From contig JAEZZI010000013.1 of assembly GCA_023418595.1 (NCBI GenBank), positions 110,576-174,575 on the forward strand: a DNA stretch of 64,000 bases. Direction: 5' to 3'. The translations under genes and the position numbers were made by a program. The notes beneath the pieces are model-generated. The model saw nothing but the letters and a program-made list of their open reading frames with translations, did not search any database and was not told the DNA's origin. The stretch comes from Pseudomonadota bacterium. Its GTDB lineage: Bacteria; Pseudomonadota; Alphaproteobacteria; Sphingomonadales; Sphingomonadaceae. This document shows positions 41,004 through 52,500 of this stretch, one piece after another. The first letter of the stretch is position 1. Each line of letters begins with the position of its first letter.

Positions 41004-41363
41004 TCAGCGGCGACGCTGGGCGCGGCATTCGCGCTTCTGGCCGCTGCGTTCGACTTCGCGGCCGACCAGCGCACCTGCGCCTGCCCCGAGCACGGTGCCG
41101 AGCGTGCGGTCGCCGCGGGTGTCGATCGTGCGACCGACCAGCGCGCCCGCCACGCCGCCGACCAGCAGGCCGGTCGTGCCGTCGGGACGGGTGCAGTAAT
41201 AGCGGCCGTCGCGGCCACGCCATTCGCGATAGCGCCGGTTCTGGTCGAACGAAGCCGCAGTGGCAGTCGCCGTTTTGATTTCGACGCGGTTGCTGTCCGA
41301 AACGCTGAACCCAGCCGGGACGGCAACGGCAGCGGCGATGGCTGCGATCATGAGCTTGTTCAC
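41004..41363 (-). CDS. Glycine-zipper 2TM protein, exported
   Basis: A 119-residue protein with signal-like N-terminus (KLMIAAIAAAVAVPAGFS), the RYYCTRPDGTTGLLVGGVAG segment, a glycine-zipper region (ALVGRTID, GTVLGAGAGALVGREVE) and a basic C-terminus. GTG 41363 has GGGAG nine bases upstream. Unlike its paralogue it has no lipobox Cys. A one-gene transcript is likely because a strong terminator follows. Confidence 0.82.
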   Translation of the reverse strand: MNKLMIAAIAAAVAVPAGFSVSDSNRVEIKTATATAASFDQNRRYREWRGRDGRYYCTRPDGTTGLLVGGVAGALVGRTIDTRGDRTLGTVLGAGAGALVGREVERSGQKRECRAQRRR

Positions 41364-41625
41364 TGGAAAACTCCCTTCCGTACTTTGGAATATGTGCCCC
41401 CAATGCATCGACGCGCGGGTAAGTTTCATGAACGGAATGACAGGGAAACCGGCCATTCCGCGCTCGCCTCGATTGATTCCGAGCAAGCGGGGCCGAAATG
41501 AACGATGCGATATGAACCCCCGCTGCGAGCACGGGCGCCGGACGACAGGGCGGTTCGATCGTGCGACGAGGCGTTCGGGCGGTCGTGCCAGACCCCTTTC
41601 GCGGATACGGTTTCGGATGTCCCCA

Positions 41626-41643
41626 TTATCCACGTTATCCACA
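41626..41643 (+). promoter_or_regulatory. Two tandem DnaA-box sequences
   Basis: TTATCCACG (41626-41634) is followed without spacing by TTATCCACA (41635-41643). The second is the exact E. coli consensus and the first differs at one position. They may bind DnaA for origin or regulatory function. No dnaA, dnaN or hemE gene is in the window. Confidence 0.55.
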
Positions 41644-41756
41644 GGGACGAGAGCGTCGATTAAGCCTTTGTGCGACTCGCAAAGGGTGACACCATTCATT
41701 TGCAAGCGAACGACGGAACGAGGAGAAATCCTGGGAAAGTCAAATGCTTGTGGCTC

Positions 41757-42282
41757 ATCCGGCATGAGCTGGTGCCTTCGGGAAACCGCATATGCCGGAT
41801 TGGGTCGGTCGATCGCAGCGACCGGATAGGAATGGTAATCGACGTGCAATGACGCTTGCGTCGTTGAGCGCAGAAGACCGGACCCAGCCGGACCCGCGAA
41901 GGACGACCACAGGCCGAACGAGCGGTTCGCCGCGCGGGAGGCTGGCCACGGATACACGAACGCGGCTTGCTCGGGTGGCAACATCAGAGGAATTTGCGAT
42001 CGACGAAATGGCCGAAGCAACGTGGAATTTGCCTTAGGGCAGAGGAAGCGGAGCTGGCCGCCGAGGCCGGAAACGCGGGATGCATCGACCTTCGGGTCGG
42101 CGCGGACAGACGACCGGCCCCGGTGACCGACCTCATGATCGCGAAGGCTCGCCGCCCTTGCCGGTGCGAGGCAGAGCGATCGTGAAGCCGCCGAGCAAAG
42201 GCGGCGACGCGCCCGATGAGGGAGCAACCGCCGCCGGATACGGCGACACGGGGGAGCTGACAGCGATGTCGGCTCCCTTTTG
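41757..42282 (+). ncRNA. Candidate structured RNA ending at an intrinsic terminator
   Basis: Hairpins seen in order: ATCCGGCAT/ATGCCGGAT (41757/41792), CGACC-TTCG-GGTCG (42086-42099), GCCGCC-GAGCAAA-GGCGGC (42187-42205), CGCCG-GATA-CGGCG (42232-42245), then the terminator. No RNase P, tmRNA or SRP core motif was found. The 5' end is unknown. It could also be a leader of the gamma-glutamyltransferase gene. Confidence 0.3.
42252..42281 (+). terminator. Intrinsic terminator upstream of gamma-glutamyltransferase
   Basis: GGGAGCTGACA (42252-42262) pairs with TGTCGGCTCCC (42267-42277) including one T-G wobble, loop GCGA, followed by TTTT. No confident coding gene precedes it on this strand, so it probably ends a non-coding transcript or acts as an attenuator 184 bases before the ggt start. 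Confidence 0.8.
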
Positions 42283-42465
42283 TCGTTCTGCGGCTGGCCG
42301 CTGTCCGACGCCTTCAGGCAATGTCGAAATCCGCACGCCAGCCTCGACCGTCATTTGCGAACGGGCGATGATCGGCTGACGCGGTCAGTCCCGGTTTGGG
42401 GTTCCATCGGGGCGGCCTCTTCCGCTAGCGTCGGCGCGAGCGGTGGAACAGGGGCGCATTCGAAG

Positions 42466-44226
42466 ATGATCGATCTGGCTGGGACAAGGCGCGTGCCGCG
42501 GATTCGCGACGCGGCGGTGCTGATTGCGGGGGCGCTTGCGATGTCCGCATGCGCGCCAGTAACCGCGCCGCGGCCGACGGATGGTGCGGCTGCTGCGCCC
42601 GATGTGGTATCGGGTCAGGCATTCGTCGCCGCCGCGCATCCTTTGGCGGTCGAGGCGGGGCTGAACGTGCTGAAGGGCGGCGGCAGCGCAGTCGATGCGG
42701 CGGTCGCGATCCAGGCTATGCTGAGCCTGGTCGAGCCGCAGAGTTCCGGTCTGGGCGGCGGTGCCTTCATGGTGCGCTATGATGCCAGGACGCGCGCGGT
42801 CACCGTTTACGATGGCCGCGAAACTGCGCCTGCGGGGGTGCGGCCGGATGTGTTCATGGGCGCCGACGGCGCACCGATCGGGTATCGCGCCGCCGTACTG
42901 TCGGGCAGCGCGACGGGCGTGCCGGGGGTCGTGCGGATGCTGGCGATGGCGCATGAACGCCATGGCAAGCTGGCCTGGCGCGAGCTGTTCGGCGATGTCG
43001 CGCGAACCGCGGATGAGGGCTTCGTGGTTGGCGCAAGACTGGAGCGCTTCGTCCATGGCAGCGCGCCACAGGCAGGCGCGCCCGATGTCGTCGCCTATTT
43101 CCGCAACGAAGCGGGCGAGAAGATTCGCGCGGGCGACCGGCTGCGCAACCCGGCCTATGCGGCGTTCGTGAGAAGGCTGGCCGAGGATGGGCCGGACGCG
43201 ATGTACGGTGGCGAAACCGCCAGGCGGATCGTCGCGCGGGTGCGTCAGGGCGATCTGGCGTCGAGCATGACCGAGCGAGATCTGGCGTCCTATCGCCCCG
43301 TGGTGCGCGAGGGCCTGTGCAATCCCTACCGCATCTATATCCTGTGCGCGCCGCCGCCGCCGTCGAGCGGGGTCGGGCTGCTGCAACTGATGGCGCTGGT
43401 CGAGCGCACCGATATCGCCGCGCGCGGACCGACCGATCCGGTCGCCTGGGTCAAATATGCCGAGGCGAGCCGGTTGATGTATGCCGATCGCGACGCCTAT
43501 GTCGGCGATACGCCCGACGTGCCGGTAAAGGGGATGCTCGATCCGGCCTATGTCGCGTCACGTGCGGCGCTGGTCGGCGACCGTGCCGGGGCCGCGCCCA
43601 AGCCGGGGACGCCACCGGGCGCGCGTACCGCCTCGGTCGACGCGACCCATGAGGTCGCCGGGACCTCGCATTTCGTCGTCGTCGATGGCGAGGGCAATGC
43701 GGTTTCGATGACCACCACGGTCGAAAGTCTGTTCGGGTCGGGCCGGATGGTCGACGGGTTTTTCCTCAATAACCAGATGACCGATTTCTCGTTCGTGCCG
43801 AGCGGCCCCAACGCCATCGCACCGGGCAAGCGCCCGCGGTCGTCGATGGTGCCGACCGTCATTCTGGACCGCGACCGCCGGCTGGTCGGCGCGATCGGGT
43901 CGCCGGGCGGTAACGCCATTCTGGGTTATGTATCGAAGGCGCTGATCGGGGTCATCGACTGGGACCTGCCGATGGCAGACGCGATCGCGTTGCCCAATCT
44001 GATCGCGCGCGGATCGAACTTCAACGGAGAGACCAGCCGCTTCACTCCCGAAATGCTGGGCGCGATGGCCGAACGGGGCATAACGGTGCGCGCCGGATCG
44101 GGCGAGGATTCGGGGCTGCACGGCGTCATCATGCGCGACGGTCGCTTTGACGGCGCGGCCGATCCGCGCCGCGACGGGGTGGCGCGCAGCATCACGCTCG
44201 CGCCGCGCGGGCAGGGCGCGCAATGA
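42466..44226 (+). CDS. ggt: Gamma-glutamyltransferase, lipoprotein-type
   Basis: A 586-residue exported gamma-glutamyltransferase that hydrolyses glutathione and other gamma-glutamyl amides and self-cleaves into two subunits. A signal with lipobox (LAMSAC) suggests membrane anchoring. Large subunit motifs include VEAGLNVLKGGGSAVDAAVA and SSGLGGGAFMV. The nucleophile Thr is about residue 400 in AGTSHFVVVDGEGNAVS (family T-[TS]-H-[FY]), and GSPGG lies in AIGSPGGNAI. ATG 42466 begins the signal; the open frame upstream crosses the terminator and is rejected. A VOC gene follows with ATGA overlap. Confidence 0.93.
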   Translation: MIDLAGTRRVPRIRDAAVLIAGALAMSACAPVTAPRPTDGAAAAPDVVSGQAFVAAAHPLAVEAGLNVLKGGGSAVDAAVAIQAMLSLVEPQSSGLGGGAFMVRYDARTRAVTVYDGRETAPAGVRPDVFMGADGAPIGYRAAVLSGSATGVPGVVRMLAMAHERHGKLAWRELFGDVARTADEGFVVGARLERFVHGSAPQAGAPDVVAYFRNEAGEKIRAGDRLRNPAYAAFVRRLAEDGPDAMYGGETARRIVARVRQGDLASSMTERDLASYRPVVREGLCNPYRIYILCAPPPPSSGVGLLQLMALVERTDIAARGPTDPVAWVKYAEASRLMYADRDAYVGDTPDVPVKGMLDPAYVASRAALVGDRAGAAPKPGTPPGARTASVDATHEVAGTSHFVVVDGEGNAVSMTTTVESLFGSGRMVDGFFLNNQMTDFSFVPSGPNAIAPGKRPRSSMVPTVILDRDRRLVGAIGSPGGNAILGYVSKALIGVIDWDLPMADAIALPNLIARGSNFNGETSRFTPEMLGAMAERGITVRAGSGEDSGLHGVIMRDGRFDGAADPRRDGVARSITLAPRGQGAQ

Positions 44227-44645
44227 GCACGCTGACCCCGTTCCACATCGCCTTTCCGGTCGATGACCTGGACGCTGCGCGGCATTTCTATGGCACGGTG
44301 ATGGGGTGCCCCGAAGGGCGCAGCGATGCCGACTGGATCGATTTCGACCTTTACGGCCATCAGATCGTGGCGCACCGCGTCGCCGGTCATTGCGCTGCGC
44401 CCGCGCACAATCCGGTCGACGGCCATGCAGTGCCGGTGCCGCATTTCGGCGTCGTCCTGACGCCTGCCGAATGGCGCGCGCTGGCCGATCGGCTGACCGC
44501 TCACGGTGTCGCCTTCGTGATCGAACCGCAGACGCGCTTCGCCGGTCAGCCCGGCGAGCAATCGACGATGTTCTTCCTCGACCCCGCGGGCAATGCGCTC
44601 GAGTTCAAGGCGTTTGCCGATATGGGCAATCTGTTCGCGAAATAG
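44223..44645 (+). CDS. VOC-family (glyoxalase/dioxygenase-like) protein
   Basis: A 140-residue VOC-superfamily protein made of two beta-alpha-beta-beta-beta modules: FHIAFPVDDLDAARHFYGTV at the start and TMFFLDPAGNALEFKAF near the end. Likely metal ligands are His8, His around VPHFGVVL and Glu in LEFK. Substrate cannot be inferred. It is translationally coupled to ggt (ATGA), so it may act on a product of that pathway. Confidence 0.85.
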   Translation: MSTLTPFHIAFPVDDLDAARHFYGTVMGCPEGRSDADWIDFDLYGHQIVAHRVAGHCAAPAHNPVDGHAVPVPHFGVVLTPAEWRALADRLTAHGVAFVIEPQTRFAGQPGEQSTMFFLDPAGNALEFKAFADMGNLFAK

Positions 44646-44811
44646 CGGAGCTCGGCAGGTCTAAAGTCGGCGGCACACCCCTTTCCCGACCCCGCCGTGC
44701 TTGCTATGGCGCGCGCAAACCACCGCATTCAGCGTCTCAAGGCGCGCTCGCGCGGCTCCCGGCCGCCTCCCCGTGAGCGCCACGACGAAACAGGGAAGGA
44801 ATCAGACGCAC

Positions 44812-47484
<2,673 letters not shown>

Positions 47485-47509
47485 GACCGGGTCAGCGCTG
47501 GAATGAAGA

Positions 47510-47537
47510 GGGCGGCTCCCGAGGGGGCCGCCCTTTT
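47510..47537 (+). terminator. Intrinsic terminator of acnA
   Basis: GGGCGGC (47510-47516) pairs with GCCGCCC (47527-47533); the CCC and GGG in the loop extend the pairing. TTTT follows. It is 25 bases after the acnA stop. Confidence 0.9.
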
Positions 47538-47596
47538 CGTCGCTACCCTTGGGTCCTAACCCAGTTCGACCTGCAACCCACCCACCACCGTTCGTC

Positions 47597-47736
47597 CTGA
47601 GTAGCGAGTCACCCGGTCTCTACTCAGCACAAGCGGAGTGGGGAGAGGTTGAGCGACCCGTGGGCACGGGTCGGGTTCGATCGCCACTGCTGGCGCGACG
47701 CCGCCCGGTGGACCCCGGAACACGTCCGGGGTGACA
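47597..47736. repeat. Cluster of intergenic hairpin repeats
   Basis: Three inverted repeats in the acnA-pirin gap: CTGAGTAG/CTACTCAG (47597-47604 with 47620-47627), CGACCCGTG/CACGGGTCG (47654-47662 with 47665-47673), and CCCCGG/CCGGGG (47713-47718 with 47726-47731). The last, with its flank, copies the right half of the element at 22838-22948. Confidence 0.7.
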
Positions 47737-47756
47737 GGTGGGTGGGAATAAGGTCG

Positions 47757-48659
47757 TCAAGGATAACTGACCGTCTTGGGCACCTCGGGGATCGGAATCC
47801 ACTCCTTTTCATCCCCCGGCACCTTCGGGAATTCACCCGCCATCCATGCCCGTTTCGCTTCGTCGATCCGCTCGCGCGAGGAACTGACGAAATTCCACCA
47901 GACGTGGCGCGGCGTCGCGAAGGCCTCGCCGCCCGCCAGCATCACGCGGCCCCCGTTCGTTGACCGCAGCGTCGCGGCGATGCCGGGTTTCAGCACGTAA
48001 AGCTTTTGCGGCTCCAGCGTCATCCCCTCCAGCTCGGCCTCGCCCATCGCCAGATAGACGCAGCGTTCGTCGGCGCTGTCGTCGATCGGCACCGATCCGC
48101 CGGGCTCCAGCACGATGTCGGCGTAGATCGTCTCGGCGTGCGTGGTCGTCGGCGCGGTGGAGCCCCAGAGTCTGCCCATGATCACGCGCGCGGTTGCGCC
48201 CTTGCTTTGGATGACGGGCAGCGCGTCTGCCTCGACATGCTCGAAATCGGGGTCCGTCTCTTCATGGCGTTCGGGCAGCGCGAGCCACGTCTGGATGCCC
48301 GACAGGGCCGGGCCGCGCTGGCGCTCGCCGCCGGGCGAACGTTCCGAATGGACGATGCCGTGGCCTGCGGTCATCAGGTTCACCGCGCCCGGCTCGATCG
48401 TCGCGAACGTCCCCAGCGAATCGCGGTGGTCGATCGCGCCGTCGAACAGATAGGTGACCGTCGACAGGTTGATGTGCGGATGCGGGCGCACGTCGATGCC
48501 GTCGCCTTCGGGCAAATGTGCCGGTCCCATCTGGTCGAAGAAGATGAACGGCCCGACCATCGTCCGTGGGCGGCTGGGGAGGGTGCGGTGCACCTTGAAC
48601 CCACCCAGATCGTGGGTGGTCGGCTGAATCGTCTGCAGGATCATGTCGTCATTCGTCAT
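47757..48659 (-). CDS. Pirin family protein
   Basis: A 300-residue bicupin of the pirin family. The N-terminal metal-binding cupin has HPHINLSTVTYLFDG and HGIVHSERSPGG (ligands His, His, His, Glu). C-terminal pirin domain includes EPGGSVPIDDSADERCVYLA and FVSSSRERIDEAKRAW. Bacterial pirins can act as quercetin dioxygenases or as enzyme regulators; the role here is unknown. It starts five bases after the MocA-like gene. Confidence 0.92.
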   Translation of the reverse strand: MTNDDMILQTIQPTTHDLGGFKVHRTLPSRPRTMVGPFIFFDQMGPAHLPEGDGIDVRPHPHINLSTVTYLFDGAIDHRDSLGTFATIEPGAVNLMTAGHGIVHSERSPGGERQRGPALSGIQTWLALPERHEETDPDFEHVEADALPVIQSKGATARVIMGRLWGSTAPTTTHAETIYADIVLEPGGSVPIDDSADERCVYLAMGEAELEGMTLEPQKLYVLKPGIAATLRSTNGGRVMLAGGEAFATPRHVWWNFVSSSRERIDEAKRAWMAGEFPKVPGDEKEWIPIPEVPKTVSYP

Positions 48660-48664
48660 GAGGT

Positions 48665-49321
48665 TCAGCCTATGCCGTGCGACGCTCCCGGTAAAGCGCC
48701 CGAGATTTCCGCGCTGTCTGGCGGGCGTTCGATCAGGTCGCGCGCGCGATCGAGTGTTTCGGGCGTGTCGATGTCCACAAGCTGAGCGGCGGGCCAGTCG
48801 ACCAATTCCATGTCCTCGCCCGCCAGCGCCGATCGCGCACCGCGCTCGCCAGTCAGTCCATTTAGCCGAGGCAGCAGCCGAGCGGGGATCCAGGCGGGAG
48901 GACCGCCCATATCGCCGCTATGGCGCGCGAACGTCGCGTGATCGGGGTGGATCAGCGTTGCCAGAGCGGGGCCATCGACGAAAGGCATGTCGGCCAAGAG
49001 GACGATCAATCCCGCATGGCCGCCCGTCATGGCCGCGCGCGCGGCGCAGGCGACCGATGTGCCCATGCCCTGCGCAGCGTGAGGGTTGTCGATCAGACGA
49101 ATGCCGGAGCGCGCCTGCGCTTCAAGTGCAAAGGGCGGCGGCGACGATCCGACCACCACCGCGATCTCGAACCCGCTTTCCGCCGCGTTGGCCAGCGCCC
49201 ATGCGCCCAGCGCCCGCCCGCCAAGCGGCGCGTCGAGCTTGCCCCCGCCGAAGCGGCGCGCCGATCCGGCGGCAAGGATCGCCACCAACGGGCCGTGCGA
49301 GGATCGAGAGTCGCTGGTCAT
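48665..49321 (-). CDS. MobA/MocA-like nucleotidyltransferase
   Basis: A 218-residue NTP transferase. The nucleotide-binding VAILAAGSARRFGGGKLDAP and LIVLLADMPFV (metal-binding Asp in LADMP) are visible. Closest relatives are MocA-type molybdenum cofactor cytidylyltransferases, which make the MCD cofactor for enzymes such as PaoABC. The pao operon lies about 35 kb away in this window. A function in that cofactor branch is inference. Confidence 0.8.
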   Translation of the reverse strand: MTSDSRSSHGPLVAILAAGSARRFGGGKLDAPLGGRALGAWALANAAESGFEIAVVVGSSPPPFALEAQARSGIRLIDNPHAAQGMGTSVACAARAAMTGGHAGLIVLLADMPFVDGPALATLIHPDHATFARHSGDMGGPPAWIPARLLPRLNGLTGERGARSALAGEDMELVDWPAAQLVDIDTPETLDRARDLIERPPDSAEISGALPGASHGIG

Positions 49322-49349
49322 GGTCGTGCGTTAGCACGAGGCGTGAGCC

Positions 49350-49383
49350 ACGAAGAAACGGGGCCGCTCGTCGGAGCGGCCCC
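49350..49383 (-). terminator. Intrinsic terminator of the TonB-dependent receptor gene
   Basis: GGGGCCGCTC (49360-49369) pairs with GAGCGGCCCC (49374-49383), loop GTCG. Reading minus it is followed by GTTTCTTCG. It lies nine bases after the receptor stop codon. Confidence 0.85.
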
Positions 49384-49392
49384 GCCAGAACG

Positions 49393-52300
49393 TCAGCGCG
49401 TTTCCATCCGGATGCCGATGCGGAACTGACGTCCGAGCAGGTCCGAATAAGTGCTGTTCGCGGCCAGCCCGGTTTCGGGCAGGATCAGCGCATCGCGGTT
49501 GAACAGGTTGGTGACGTTGACGAAGAACTGAGCCTCCGACGACGATCCGAAGCGGATTTTCTGCGTCACGTTCAGATCGGCGTAGAACAGCCCGCTGACC
49601 CGGTTCGATTCATAGGTCGGGAACTGCGTGGTCGATACCGGGCAGTTCGTCTGGCATTCGATGCCGTTGGCGACATATTTGCCCGCGCTGATGCCGCGAC
49701 CGACTGCCGTGATCGAGAAATCCTCGGTGTCGTAGCTGGCGTTGACGCGGTACATCCAGGTCGGCGTACCGCCTTGTCCGCCATTTACGCCCACGGTGTT
49801 GAGCACCACCGATTGCGGCACGCCGCTGTCGAAGCGGTTTTCGATGTAACGGGTGGCGACGCCGCGGATGGTGAACATGCCGTCCGTTTCCGCGAACAGC
49901 CGGTCGAGCGGCAGGCGATAGGACGCATCGATATCCACGCCGCGAACCTGCTGGCTCGCCGCGTTGAACGGCTGGCTGCGGATGATCAGATAGGGCTGGG
50001 CCGGGTTCTGCGTCCGCGCCGGATCGGTACTGATCGCGTCGCAGAACGCCGCATTGCCCAGATAGCAGAGATTGACGATCTGCTGCGCGCTGAACGTGCT
50101 GATGCTCTGGTCGACATTGATGTCGAAATAATCGACCGACAGGTTGAAGCCCGGCAGGAAGGTCGGCGACAGGACCACGCCGACATTCCATTGATCGGCC
50201 TTTTCCGGTTCCAGGTTCGGGTTGCCGGTGGCGAAACCCGAATAGCTGTAGCCGGCCTGTGGCGGCTGGCCCGCGGGCACGAAGGGCGGGCTTTCGCCGT
50301 TGACGAAGCCGGGGTTGCCGACCGAGTCGCTGTTTGCCGATCCGGCCTGGAACAGATCATTCAGATTGGGCGCGCGAATGTCGCGCGACCGCGTGACGCG
50401 GAACCGGATGTCGTCGATCGGCTGCCATGTCGCACCCGCCTTCCAGGTGGTGACATAGCCCGCGGTCGAATAATCGGTCGCACGCACCGCGCCGTTGAAT
50501 TCGAGGCCCAGGCCAAGCGGCACGACCGTTTCCAGATAGGCTTCCCGCACGTCATAGCGCCCGACGCTGGCCAGATAGTTGCCGACCGACCAGCGGTTCG
50601 ACGCGCCGGTCACGTTGCCGTTGGCGTCGCGGATCGGCACGGGCTGGAATTCGTCGGGGACGAAGCCGTTGATCTTTTCCTCGCGATATTCGGCGCCGAT
50701 GGCGATGCTGACATCGCCCGCCCAAGTCGCGAACGGCGTGGTCGAAAGGTTTACGCCGGCTGCAATCTGTTCCAGCGTCTGTTCACGGTAGGGATCGCCG
50801 AGCACATAGGGGATGGCTGCCGGATTGGCGACGCCCAGGCCCAGCCGATTCAGCGGAATACAGTTGCGGTCGTCATTGGCCGGATTGGTGTCGAGATTGA
50901 TCGTGCACTGGATCGACCCGACCGCGAACCCGCCGGGGTTTCCGGCCTGCGCGAAGGCGACGTTGGTCGCGTCGCGCAGGCGGGCGATATTCTGGATGTT
51001 ACGCAACTGCTCGCGCGTGTCGACACGGCCATATTGGCCATAGATATTCCACGGCGCGGCCTTGCCGAACAGGCCCAGATCGCCCTCGGCACCGATGGTG
51101 TAGCGCTGCGCCTCGCGCTTGTTGTCCACCGCGCGGAACGGCAGGTCGGCAAAGGTGGTGGCGACGGTCACGCTGGTAATGCCCTGCAGCCGAGCAGGGC
51201 CGAGCGTATTGTAGAGGAACGCGTTGCAGGTGATGGGGGCGGCGGCGGGCGTCGCTGCGGTGCCGCACCCGGTTGCGGTGAGGACGGCGCCGGTTGCGAG
51301 GTTCGGCCCGGCGTTGAAGAACACTTCCTGCCGGTTGTAGGCGCCTTCGGCAAACAGCGTTACGCCGTCGGCGACCTCATAGCTCAGACGACCGAACACG
51401 CCGTAACGGTCGTCTTCGGGATCGAGACCGATCCGACGGCCGGAATCGTTGACCTGCCAGCTGCCACCCTGCGTCCTGAGCGGCACGGCGGTTCCCGTCG
51501 GCGACGGAAAGGTCAGCGCGCCATATTGATATTGCAGCACTTCGCCATTCGAACCGAAATAGATGCCGCGCAGCCGATTGGCCACGCCTCCTGCGGAGTT
51601 GGTAATCAACCCGCCCGGCGTGGAATTGGCCGCTCCGGCGCCGCGCACGAAGATGTAGAAGGGCACGCTCGAATTCGTCGCCGCATTGTAGGCCGGGTTT
51701 TCGAACCGCAGGAAACCCTGCTGGTTCCAGTCGCGACCGATGGTGGAAAATATTCCGTCGCGGTGCGCCAGCTCGCCGCTGATGAGGACATGCCCGCGCC
51801 CGCCCGCAAACGACAGGCCGCCGGCAACCCCGAACGAATAGTTGAAGCCGTCGCCTTCCTCAGTAATCCCGCTGTCGACGCTGACCTTCAGCCCTTCATA
51901 ATCCTTGTCGAGCACGAAGTTGACCACGCCCGCGACCGCATCGGACCCGTAAGCGGCGGATGCGCCGCCGGTGACGACCTCGACCCGCTCGATCAGCGCC
52001 TGGGGCAATGTGTTGACGTCGACCAGTCCGTTGATCGTCGATGGCACCGCACGCCTGCCGTCGAGCAGGACCAGCGTACGTTCCGAACCCAGATTGCGCA
52101 GGTTGAGCGCGTTGATCCCCGCCTGGCCGCTCGACAGGTTGAGGCGCGAGTTGGCGGGTTTGGTCGAACCCGCCATCGACGGCAGCTGGTTGACGAAATC
52201 GGCGATGTTGTTCGACGGCGAGCTGTTCTGGATATCCTCCAGCGTCAGCACGGTCAGCGGCGTCGGGGACTGGAAACCGTCGCGGGCGACGCGCGTGCCG

Positions 52301-52500
52301 GTAACCGTCACATTGCCCTCTGCGGCCTGTTCTTCGGGCGTCTGCGGCGCGTCCTGCGATACGGTCGCCGTGGCGGCGGTGCCGAGGGCCGTCGTTTCCT
52401 GCGCGGATGCCGGCGCAGCGAGCGCCACGAGCATCGACGCGGCGCTGGCCGACATCGACAGGCGGATCATGCGTTGGGTGGATTTGGCGCGATAATTCAT
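49393..52500 (-). CDS. TonB-dependent outer membrane receptor
   Basis: A 1,035-residue TonB-dependent transporter. Signal peptide (SMSASAASMLVALAAPASA), a spacer, plug domain (EGNVTVTGTRVARDGFQ, LRNLGSERTLVLLDGRRAV, VEVVTGGASAAYGSDAVAGV) and a large barrel ending in the aromatic-terminated strand LGRQFRIGIRMETR. The plug pattern is that of the sphingomonad/Xanthomonas receptor group for oligomeric organic substrates rather than siderophores. No sigma/anti-sigma pair is nearby. It is divergent from the penicillin-acylase-family gene, which suggests a shared substrate, possibly an N-acylated peptide or amino acid (inference). Confidence 0.93.
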   Translation of the reverse strand: MNYRAKSTQRMIRLSMSASAASMLVALAAPASAQETTALGTAATATVSQDAPQTPEEQAAEGNVTVTGTRVARDGFQSPTPLTVLTLEDIQNSSPSNNIADFVNQLPSMAGSTKPANSRLNLSSGQAGINALNLRNLGSERTLVLLDGRRAVPSTINGLVDVNTLPQALIERVEVVTGGASAAYGSDAVAGVVNFVLDKDYEGLKVSVDSGITEEGDGFNYSFGVAGGLSFAGGRGHVLISGELAHRDGIFSTIGRDWNQQGFLRFENPAYNAATNSSVPFYIFVRGAGAANSTPGGLITNSAGGVANRLRGIYFGSNGEVLQYQYGALTFPSPTGTAVPLRTQGGSWQVNDSGRRIGLDPEDDRYGVFGRLSYEVADGVTLFAEGAYNRQEVFFNAGPNLATGAVLTATGCGTAATPAAAPITCNAFLYNTLGPARLQGITSVTVATTFADLPFRAVDNKREAQRYTIGAEGDLGLFGKAAPWNIYGQYGRVDTREQLRNIQNIARLRDATNVAFAQAGNPGGFAVGSIQCTINLDTNPANDDRNCIPLNRLGLGVANPAAIPYVLGDPYREQTLEQIAAGVNLSTTPFATWAGDVSIAIGAEYREEKINGFVPDEFQPVPIRDANGNVTGASNRWSVGNYLASVGRYDVREAYLETVVPLGLGLEFNGAVRATDYSTAGYVTTWKAGATWQPIDDIRFRVTRSRDIRAPNLNDLFQAGSANSDSVGNPGFVNGESPPFVPAGQPPQAGYSYSGFATGNPNLEPEKADQWNVGVVLSPTFLPGFNLSVDYFDINVDQSISTFSAQQIVNLCYLGNAAFCDAISTDPARTQNPAQPYLIIRSQPFNAASQQVRGVDIDASYRLPLDRLFAETDGMFTIRGVATRYIENRFDSGVPQSVVLNTVGVNGGQGGTPTWMYRVNASYDTEDFSITAVGRGISAGKYVANGIECQTNCPVSTTQFPTYESNRVSGLFYADLNVTQKIRFGSSSEAQFFVNVTNLFNRDALILPETGLAANSTYSDLLGRQFRIGIRMETR

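Larger units (their letters stand above)
41364..42465. other. 1.1-kb stretch without a convincing gene
   Basis: Several frames are open but none has a recognisable domain, good ribosome site or typical codon pattern. The region holds two abutting DnaA boxes (41626-41643), an inverted repeat ATCCGGCAT/ATGCCGGAT (41757-41765 with 41792-41800), a series of GC-rich hairpins from 42086 and an intrinsic terminator at 42252-42281. Confidence 0.6.

Noticed and set aside
41260..41829. 189-codon plus-strand ORF in the gene-poor region
   Set aside because: It begins antisense inside the glycine-zipper gene and reads through the DnaA boxes; no domain or ribosome site.
41740..42282. RNase P RNA, tmRNA or SRP RNA in the hairpin-rich gap
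   Set aside because: The conserved cores I would expect (GAGGAAAGTCCGGGC for RNase P, a tag peptide ending in Ala-Ala for tmRNA, the SRP tetraloop region) are absent.
42080..42379. 99-codon plus-strand ORF upstream of ggt
   Set aside because: It passes straight through the intrinsic terminator hairpin and has no recognisable features.
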